Assembly: GCA_012032975.1 (NCBI GenBank) | Contig: JAAUPU010000075.1 | Span: forward strand, 1 to 8,787 | From: Caldilineaceae bacterium | Lineage (GTDB): Bacteria; Chloroflexota; Anaerolineae; Caldilineales; Caldilineaceae | Reading direction: 5' to 3' | Length of the DNA stretch: 8,787 bases | Shown: one piece after another, positions 1-6,164 of the stretch | Layout: every line of letters begins with the position of its first letter | Numbering within the stretch: the first letter of the stretch is position 1 | Position numbers and translations under genes: made by a program | The notes under the pieces: generated by a model | What the model was told of the DNA's origin: nothing | Database searches by the model: none | What the model saw: the letters and a program-made list of their open reading frames with translations, nothing else

Positions 1-1643
1 CCCTTCTGGCTGGCCGAGAGCCAGGAGGCGCGCATGTATACGGTTGGGTTTGCGCTGCTGACCGGAGCCGCCTGGGCGTTGATGTGGGCCTGGGATCAGT
101 TGACGATCCCTGCGCGACGACCGCCTGTGGGCCGCCTGGTTCTCTTTGCGCTTCTGAGCGCCTTGGCCCTGGCCACCCATTACAACGCGGTCTTCATATT
201 GCTAGCCTGGTATGGATGGTGGGGCATCTGGGCACTGCTCCGCACCGACCGCTGGCGGCAATTGTCTACCCTGTTTCTGACCGGGCTGGGGACGCTTCTC
301 CTGCTTCTGCCGTTGGCTCCCATCGCCCTGCCTCAGATCACCGACTACGCAACCCCAATCTCATCCCGCCATCGCTTGCCGTATATTTGAGCGAAAACTG
401 GATGGCCTATCTGGGTGGCTACGCGTTCGGGGGCCAACTGGTCCCACGCTTTGGGTCGCTTTGGCTCTGGAGCATGGCCGCATTGACGGTCGGCGGCGTG
501 GTCTTGGCCGCGTTGCCGTCCAACCCCACGCCCACGCAACCGGGGCGATCTAGCGCGTCCAACCTGGCTTGTTCCCCAGACCGTCTGTCATTCCTGCTTG
601 TTTGGCTGCTGGGCGGTCTAGCCCTATACTACATCGCTGTGCTCGACCGTGGCGCGTTTAATGTGCGGTATAGCAGCTTTGTAACACCGGCGTTGTACGC
701 ACTTCTGGGCGTCGCGTTGGCGGCCTGGCAACGCATCTGGCGCCCGCTGACCTGGATAGGGTTGCTCCTGTTTTTTCTCGGTGCGAGCGCTGGCGTACGC
801 GCGGATCTGCTCGACGAGGCGTACTTTCGCGAGGATGCGGCCGGGCTGACGAGCTGGCTACGCGCGAACACCCGCGAGGGCGATGTCATCTTCGTGGACC
901 AGCGCTATCCGTTTGAGTTCTACTATGAACGCTTCTCGGACGATGTGGATGTCACACCAAGCGGCGTCGAGCTTGCGCCCATGCGCTATCTCTTTGTGGA
1001 CATCAACACCATCGATGACCGTCTAAACGATTGGGCAGCAGAGGCCGACCGAGTTTTTTGGGTGCAGTGGTTCGAGAGCGACACCGACCCGCGTCGGTCG
1101 GTCAACTTTCTGCTCGATCTTGCTGGCCAACGGGTGGACAAGAAATCCTTTCGGGGCTATTCCGTGGCCTGGTGGGAACTGACGCCACCCAACCAGTTTC
1201 AACTTGCCCGCAACCTTTCGCCTTTGAACTTGACCTTTGCGTCGGCGGTGGAGGCCATCGAACAGACGTTGCCGGTGGATGCGATCCGGCCGGGCGAACG
1301 GGTGCCGGTGGTTGTGCGCTGGAGGCGCGTTCCCGGCGGTGCGGCGGATCGACCGCTCAAAGCGCGGGTGGGCATGTACAATGGCGAGGGCAAGCTCGTT
1401 GCCCAGAACGACCAGCGTTTGCTCAATGACCGTCACCTGCTGCCGGCGGAATGGGGACCAGATGACCAGCCGCTAAATGTCTACATGCTGGAGACGTCCT
1501 CCGATCTCGAACCAGGCGAATATGAGCTACGCCTGCTCGTCTACGATGCAGAGACGCTGGAGCCGCTGGGGTTTTTGGATGTAGCCGGGAATCCCGCTGG
1601 CGTCGAAGCGCCGTTGGGCATAGTCAAGATCGTGGCTAAATAG
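1..1643 (+). CDS. GT-C (GT39/PMT-like) membrane glycosyltransferase, 5' partial, one frameshift
   Basis: Probable polyprenyl-phosphate-sugar-dependent glycosyltransferase of the cytoplasmic membrane. Frame 1 is open from base 1 and already reads like the middle of the family (FWLAESQEARMYTVGFALL, then hydrophobic helices), so the true start is upstream. Frame 1 ends at 390, but homology-like sequence moves to frame 3 near 350-356: ITDYA is followed by NPNLIPPSLAVYLSENW, typical of a GT39 luminal loop. One missing base in or beside the CCCC run at 353-356 explains this. Corrected, about 547 residues lie in the window. Several membrane helices follow, with an RGAFNVRYSSFVTPALY segment (about 648-698) and a last helix near 750-800. 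From about 815 to the end the protein is soluble and presumably extracytoplasmic: an alpha/beta part (GDVIFVDQRYPFEFYY) and a beta-sandwich-like tail (PGERVPVVVRWRR, then GEYELRLLVYDAETLEPL). The stop is TAG 1641-1643. The acceptor and sugar are unknown. The gene 4 product has the same architecture. Confidence 0.8.
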   Translation, partial: LLAGREPGGAHVYGWVCAADRSRLGVDVGLGSVDDPCATTACGPPGSLCASERLGPGHPLQRGLHIASLVWMVGHLGTAPHRPLAAIVYPVSDRAGDASPASAVGSHRPASDHRLRNPNLIPPSLAVYLSENWMAYLGGYAFGGQLVPRFGSLWLWSMAALTVGGVVLAALPSNPTPTQPGRSSASNLACSPDRLSFLLVWLLGGLALYYIAVLDRGAFNVRYSSFVTPALYALLGVALAAWQRIWRPLTWIGLLLFFLGASAGVRADLLDEAYFREDAAGLTSWLRANTREGDVIFVDQRYPFEFYYERFSDDVDVTPSGVELAPMRYLFVDINTIDDRLNDWAAEADRVFWVQWFESDTDPRRSVNFLLDLAGQRVDKKSFRGYSVAWWELTPPNQFQLARNLSPLNLTFASAVEAIEQTLPVDAIRPGERVPVVVRWRRVPGGAADRPLKARVGMYNGEGKLVAQNDQRLLNDRHLLPAEWGPDDQPLNVYMLETSSDLEPGEYELRLLVYDAETLEPLGFLDVAGNPAGVEAPLGIVKIVAK

Positions 1644-1652
1644 CGCAGAAAC

Positions 1653-2823
1653 ATGTGGTCGATGATCCAAGCTGAGCAATTGTCTCTTCTACCCTATCTG
1701 GAGCACGAGGTCGCTGATCGACCACCGGGCTTCATTCCCATCTACGAACCATCGCTGGGGCCGCGCGAAGAAGAGTATCTCCTGGATGCGGTGCGCAGTG
1801 GCTGGATCAGCAGCCTGGGCAAATACATCACCCGCTTCGAGAGCGAGTTTGCCGACTTCTGCGGCGCGGCCCACGGGGTCAGCGTCAGCAACGGGACGAC
1901 CGCACTTCACCTGGCCCTCCATGCGCTGGGTATCGGTCCTGGCGACGAGGTGATCGTGCCCGCGCTCACCTTCATTGCCTCGGCCAGCGCAGTCCACTAC
2001 ACCGGCGCACAGCCCATCTTCGCCGATGTGGATCCGGATACGTGGACGCTGGACCCCGACGACGTGGCGCGCCTGATCACGCGCCGAACCCGTGCGATCA
2101 TGCCAGTGCATCTCTACGGCCATCCCGCGGCCATGCCTGCGCTGATGGCGCTGGCCGAAGATCACGGTCTACTCGTGGTTGAAGACGCGGCCGAAGCCCA
2201 CGGCGCGGCCATCGAAAAACCGGCGCGCTGGCTCCCTCGGCCATGTGGCCGCATTCAGCTTTTTCCCCAACAAAGTGATCACAACCGGTGAGGGCGGCAT
2301 GTTGACCACCGACGATGCGGCGCTGGCTGCGCGTTGCCGACTGTTGCGCGACCATGCCATGCCGCCCGAGCGCCGCTACTGGCACGATGAGGTCGGCTTC
2401 AACTATCGGATGACCAATCTGCAGGCCGCGGTGGGCGTGGCGCAGCTGACCCGCATCCACGAGTTTCTCGCCCGTAAACGACAGATCGCCCGCCTCTATA
2501 CCGAAAGCCTTACGGGGTTGCGGGGCATCACGTTGCCCGTCGAACAACCCGGCTACACCAATATCTATTGGATGTATTCGGTGCTGGTCGAGGAGGACTA
2601 CCCGTTGACGCGCGATGAACTGGTGCCCGCGCTGCGCAGCCGCGAGATCGACAGCCGCCCCTTCTTTCATGCGCTGGACACGTTGCCGCCGTTTCACAGC
2701 AACACGCCGCGACCGGTCGCCTACCGGCTGAGCCGCACCGGTCTCAACTTGCCCAGTTCGCCCAGCTTGACCGACGCACAGGTTGGCCACATCTGCGCCA
2801 CCTTGCGCTCGCTGGCCGGATAA
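1653..2823 (+). CDS. DegT/DnrJ/EryC1 family sugar aminotransferase (GDP-perosamine synthase-like), one frameshift
   Basis: PLP-dependent aminotransferase of fold type I that converts a 4-keto (or 3-keto) nucleotide sugar to an amino sugar, with glutamate as the usual donor; cytosolic. The first half is in frame 3 (1653-2214) and the second in frame 1 (2218-2823). They join if one A is removed from the AAAAA run at 2215-2219, giving AHGAAIENRRAGSLGHVAAF and about 389 residues, the normal family length. Visible motifs: IPIYEPSLGPREEEYL near the N-terminus, SGWISSLGKYITRFE, the phosphate-binding VSVSNGTTALHLAL, MPVHLYGHP, VVEDAAEAHGA (Asp178 should contact the pyridine nitrogen) and FSFFPNKVITTGEGGML, with Lys207 as the expected Schiff-base lysine. 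RRYWHDEVGFNYRMTNLQAA and the C-terminal SRTGLNLPSSPSLTD are also typical. Overall it most resembles perosamine synthases, but the sugar cannot be fixed from sequence. The start is uncertain: ATG 1653, ATG 1662 or TTG 1680, none with a clear Shine-Dalgarno. It begins 9 bases after gene 1. Confidence 0.9.
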
Positions 2824-2829
2824 GCGCCC

Positions 2830-3619
2830 ATGTCCGCCAGCCTCCCGCCTGCAAATGGCCTTGCCGCCATCGACGTCTCCGTCATCCTGCCCACCTACAA
2901 CGAACTCGACAACATCGGCGACCTGGTTGATGCTATCTTGATGGAATTGACGACCACAGAGAGCAGCTTCGAGATATTGGTCGTCGATGACAACAGCCCG
3001 GACGGCACTGCGGCCGCGGTTCGCGCACGCTACGGGCTGGATGCAGACGACCTCTCTCCGATGCTTGCAGAAGGGCCAGGGCGCGGCTACGTGCGTCTGC
3101 GCCTGCGCAAGAAAGAGAAGGGGCTGGCCAACTCGATCCGCGAGGGGCTGGAGCTTGCCAACGGCAGCACGCTCGTGGTCATGGACACCGATTTCAACCA
3201 CGACCCGGCCATGATTCCCCAGATGGTCGATCTGCTGCGCTATTACGACCTGGTGATCGGCAGCCGCTTTGTGATGCGCGGCGGCATGGAAGATGTGTGG
3301 CGTTACCGTGCAAGCCTGGTCTATAACATCTTCATCCGTCTGCTCTTTCATACCCAGATCCAGGACAACCTGAGCGGCTTCTTTGCCGTGCGGCGGGAGC
3401 GGCTCTTTCAATTGCAGCCCAAGTTTGACCGTATATTTTATGGATATGGGCGACTATTTTATTCGCCTCTTGCTGGCCGCCTGGCGCAGCAACTGGCGCA
3501 TTCTGGAGGTTCCTGTCTTCTATATTCTGCGCCGACATGGCGACAGCAAGACCGGTTTCTGGTCGGTCTTTGCCGAGTACACCGCAGCGGTCCTCAAGCT
3601 GCGGCTCTTCGGGCTATAG
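2830..3619 (+). CDS. GT2 polyprenyl-phosphate sugar synthase (DPM1-type), one frameshift
   Basis: Family 2 glycosyltransferase with a GT-A fold, predicted to transfer a sugar from a nucleotide donor to a polyprenyl phosphate at the cytoplasmic membrane face, making the donor for GT-C enzymes. Frame 1 carries VSVILPTYNELDN (residues 16-28), LVVDDNSPDGT (50-60), KEKGLANSIREG, the metal-binding-type MDTDFNHDP (118-126), VIGSRFVMRGG and QDNLSGFFAVRRERL (178-192). The reading then moves to frame 2: FDRIFYGYG is followed by DYFIRLLLAAW and VPVFYILRRHGDSKTGFWSV. Removing one G from GGG at 3448-3450 repairs it and gives about 262 residues, close to single-domain DPM1 proteins. The open frame that continues in frame 1 to 4401 is spurious beyond about 3450. 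There are no C-terminal helices and no fused GtrA flippase domain. It starts 6 bases after the aminotransferase stop, suggesting translational linkage. The sugar (mannose, glucose, an amino sugar) is undetermined. Confidence 0.9.
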
Positions 3620-3622
3620 GAT

Positions 3623-3628
3623 GGGGAG
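3623..3628 (+). promoter_or_regulatory. Ribosome binding site of gene 4
   Basis: The purine run GGGGAG lies 9 bases before ATG 3638. It is the clearest Shine-Dalgarno-like sequence in the window and supports 3638 as the start; other genes here have weak or no such signal. Confidence 0.55.
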
Positions 3629-3637
3629 AGTCTGAAC

Positions 3638-6121
3638 ATGGTACGTTCGCGCCGCTATGGCATCTCCATCCTCATGCTCCTGCTCTTCTCGGTCTATACC
3701 TTCACCAGCGCCGGCAAGTTTCACATTGTCGACGAGGTCAGCCTGTTTGCGGTCACCGAGTCGTTGGCGCTGCGCGGGGCAGTGGACACCAACGCCATTG
3801 CCTGGACCCAGTGGGTCAACAGCCCCGGCGAGGTGCTCGGCGCATTCGGGCCAGAAGGCGATGTCTACAGCAAGAAGGGGCCATTGCCTGCGTTTCTGGC
3901 GGTGCCCTGGTATCTGTTGCTGCTGCTCTTCTCCCGCCTGGGCGTGAGCTTGGGCATGTTGCAGGGCACACTGCTCTGGAACGGCGTTCTGACTGCGCTG
4001 ACCGCCGGTCTGCTTTGGCTGACTGCCAATCGGCTTGGCTATGGCAACCGGGTTGGCGCGCTGCTTGGCCTGCTTTTTGGCCTCTGCACCATCGCCTGGC
4101 CCTACGCCAATCAGTTCTTCGGCGAACCGCTCAGCGCGCTCAGCCTGCTGACTTGCTTCTACGGATTGCTCTCCTTTTGCGCACCGGCCGCTGCGCTGGA
4201 TGTGGCTGGCTGGCATCGGCGGGGCTGCGGCCGTGGCGACCGTCACGGCGCATCTGTTGCTCGTGGCCGTCTTTGGCATGTATTGGCTGGTTGGCTGGCT
4301 GCGCCTGGCCGCGGCTGGTAGAGCAGACCAGCATCCACCCAGCGCGTCGCCTGCTGCCGAGCGCGACGAAGCCAGCATCTGGAATCTTCGCGGCTTCCTG
4401 ATCGCGGCGGCTGGATTTGTCACGCCAATACTGGTGGCGGGCCTGCTGCTGATGGCCTACAACGCGGCGCGCTTCGGCAGCTCGTTCGACACAGGCTATC
4501 ATTTTGACAGTGGCGAGGGATTTTCGACGCCGATCTGGGTCGGTTTCTGGGGCCTGGTCGTCAGCCCCTACCGGGGTGTCTTCTGGCACACGCCGCTCTT
4601 TCTGGCCAGCATCTTCACCATTCCCGCGTTCTGGCGGCGCCATCGAGCCGAGACCCTGGCGATCGCAGTAGCCAGCGCGACTGTTGATTGGGCTGTACAG
4701 CATGTGGTGGATGTGGTGGGGGGGCTTCGCTGGGGCCCCGTTTCCTGGTGCCCATGACTCCCTTCTGGGTGCTGCCGCTGGCCATCTTTGCCGAACAACT
4801 GGATCGGTGGCTGAACCTGGGCTGGCACCGCAACCGACGCTCCCTGATCTACGCGCTGCGTCGTTTGCGCGTCGGCGTCTGGGTGATGGTCGTCGCGGCG
4901 CTGCTCTCGTTTGGCGTTCAACTGCTTGCGGTCTCGCTCAACTATGTCAACTTTGAGATCCAGCTGCGCGAGCGTTACCCGACCAACTGGGAAGACCCGC
5001 TGGAATTTGGCCCGCCGGCCCAGGCCGTGACCGACCTGCTCGACAGCCCCGTGATCGGTCAGCTTCGCCTGTTGGTCCAGGGATTGGCCGTCAACAGCGA
5101 CCTGGGTTGGCTCTGGTCCGATGGCAATGTGCAGTGGCTCGTGGTGCTGGTGGCAGCCGCGGTGATCGCCACCTATGCGTTTCTCTTTGGCGCATGGTGG
5201 ATGGCCGCGCGGTCGGGGCGCGAAGAGGAGGCCGTTGCCAGTTTGCCCATGCGCATCCTCGCGCCGATCTTGCTCGTGCTGTTGTTGAGCACCTGGCTGG
5301 CCGAGTTGACCCATGTGACCCACTACGGCGTGCCAGGTCAGGGCTATCGATCCGTGATCGACGAGATCTGCCGGCAATCGACCGAGGACGATGTAGTCGT
5401 TACCGTAGCGCCCTTTAGCTATCAAATCCCCATGAACTGGCTGCCCGCTGCGTGTGCGGATCAGCCCCCGATCTTTGGCTACGCGACCAGCAGCATGGTC
5501 AATCCAGAGGCTCAAAACGCATTGGCACAGGCCCTGCAAAGCCATGATCGGGTCTGGTTTGTCACCTCTGGATTGGCGGCCAATGACCCCGACAACACAG
5601 TCGAACGCTGGCTCGCAGGCGCTGCCTTCAAAAGCAGCGACGTCTGGTACGATGACTACCGGCTGCTCCAATATGCAACAGAAGGTGCGCTCGCTGACTC
5701 GCCCGTTGCCAATCTGAGCATCCCGCTTGGCGACGAAGGCGAGGCCGCCGTGATCATCCTCTCTGCCCGCGCGCCGGCCGTCGTCGAATCGGGCCAGGTT
5801 GCGCCGGTGGAGATCAACTACTCGTTGGCCGTTCCCGCTACTGGCGATCTGCGCTGGTTTGTGCAGTTGCTGGCCCCCGATGGCCAGGCTGCTGCCCTGC
5901 TCGATACCGGCCCGATGGACGGTTACGGTTCGTTCTCCCAGCTGCCGACGGGACAGGAATTGACCGAGCGGGCAGCGCTGCATCTGCCCCTCCATATGGC
6001 GCCCGGCATGTATCAATTGATTGCCGGACTCTATGATCCTGGTCGGGATGGCGCGCCGCGCCTGCGCACGCCCGATGGCTCTGACTTTGTCCAACTGGGC
6101 ATCCTGGAAGTGGTCAATTGA
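3638..6121 (+). CDS. Large GT-C superfamily membrane glycosyltransferase with extracytoplasmic C-terminal region, several frameshifts
   Basis: Predicted integral membrane glycosyltransferase. ATG 3638 is preceded by a good ribosome site. After helix 1 comes FHIVDEVSLFAVTESLAL with the acidic pair Asp32-Glu33, the position of the catalytic/metal acid in GT-C enzymes, then a YSKKGPLPAFLAVPWYLL segment (from residue 77). Frame 2 holds to about 4177; removing one T from TTTT (4175-4178) moves to frame 0 (LLSF then AHRPLRWMWLAGIGG). Near 4680-4694 it moves to frame 1 (LYSMWWMWWGGFA), and near 4729-4739 to frame 2, giving the family-like WGPRFLVPMTPF. Net indels cancel, for about 827 residues. The last helix is near 5255-5320. 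About 265 residues follow outside the membrane: an alpha/beta part (DDVVVTVAPFSYQIPMNWL, then HDRVWFVTSGL) and a beta-sandwich-like tail from about residue 715 (APGMYQLIAGLYDPGRDG). The tail matches the plan of gene 1. The exact GT family and substrate are unknown. Stop TGA 6119-6121. Confidence 0.75.
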
Positions 6122-6124
6122 TCA

Positions 6125-6159
6125 TTCTGAATCGCGGATGGTGAATCGTGGACGGTGAA
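6125..6159 (+). repeat. Degenerate 7-base tandem repeat in the gap before the YfhO gene
   Basis: The gap between the stop at 6121 and the YfhO gene is made of five 7-base units: ttctgaa, tcgcgga, tggtgaa, tcgtgga, cggtgaa. The last four form two 14-base copies (6132-6145 and 6146-6159) differing at two positions. The sequence is seen directly; a function is not. It leaves no room for an obvious terminator or full promoter. Confidence 0.6.
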
Positions 6160-6164
6160 CGGCG

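Noticed and set aside
2211..2222. Programmed ribosomal frameshift at the GAAAAAC run of the aminotransferase
   Set aside because: A shift of +1 is needed, while A-run slippery sites normally give -1. The run is too short for the classical heptamer, and four neighbouring genes have similar breaks at unrelated sites.
2098..3411. Minus-strand open frame of 437 codons, and similar ones at 3614-4423 and 6656-7354
   Set aside because: They span the aminotransferase, GT2, GT-C and YfhO genes in antisense. Composition is low-complexity basic/Gln-rich, with no family features.
3451..4401. Extension of the GT2 gene in frame 1, suggesting a GT2 fusion protein
   Set aside because: The real GT2 C-terminus and the start of gene 4 are in frame 2 with a good ribosome site. 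The frame-1 translation is Arg/Trp/Cys-rich noise.
4568..6094. Minus-strand open frame of 508 codons
   Set aside because: It lies opposite gene 4, is rich in Q/R/H/G with no recognisable motif or membrane segment, and is the expected antisense shadow of GC-rich coding DNA.
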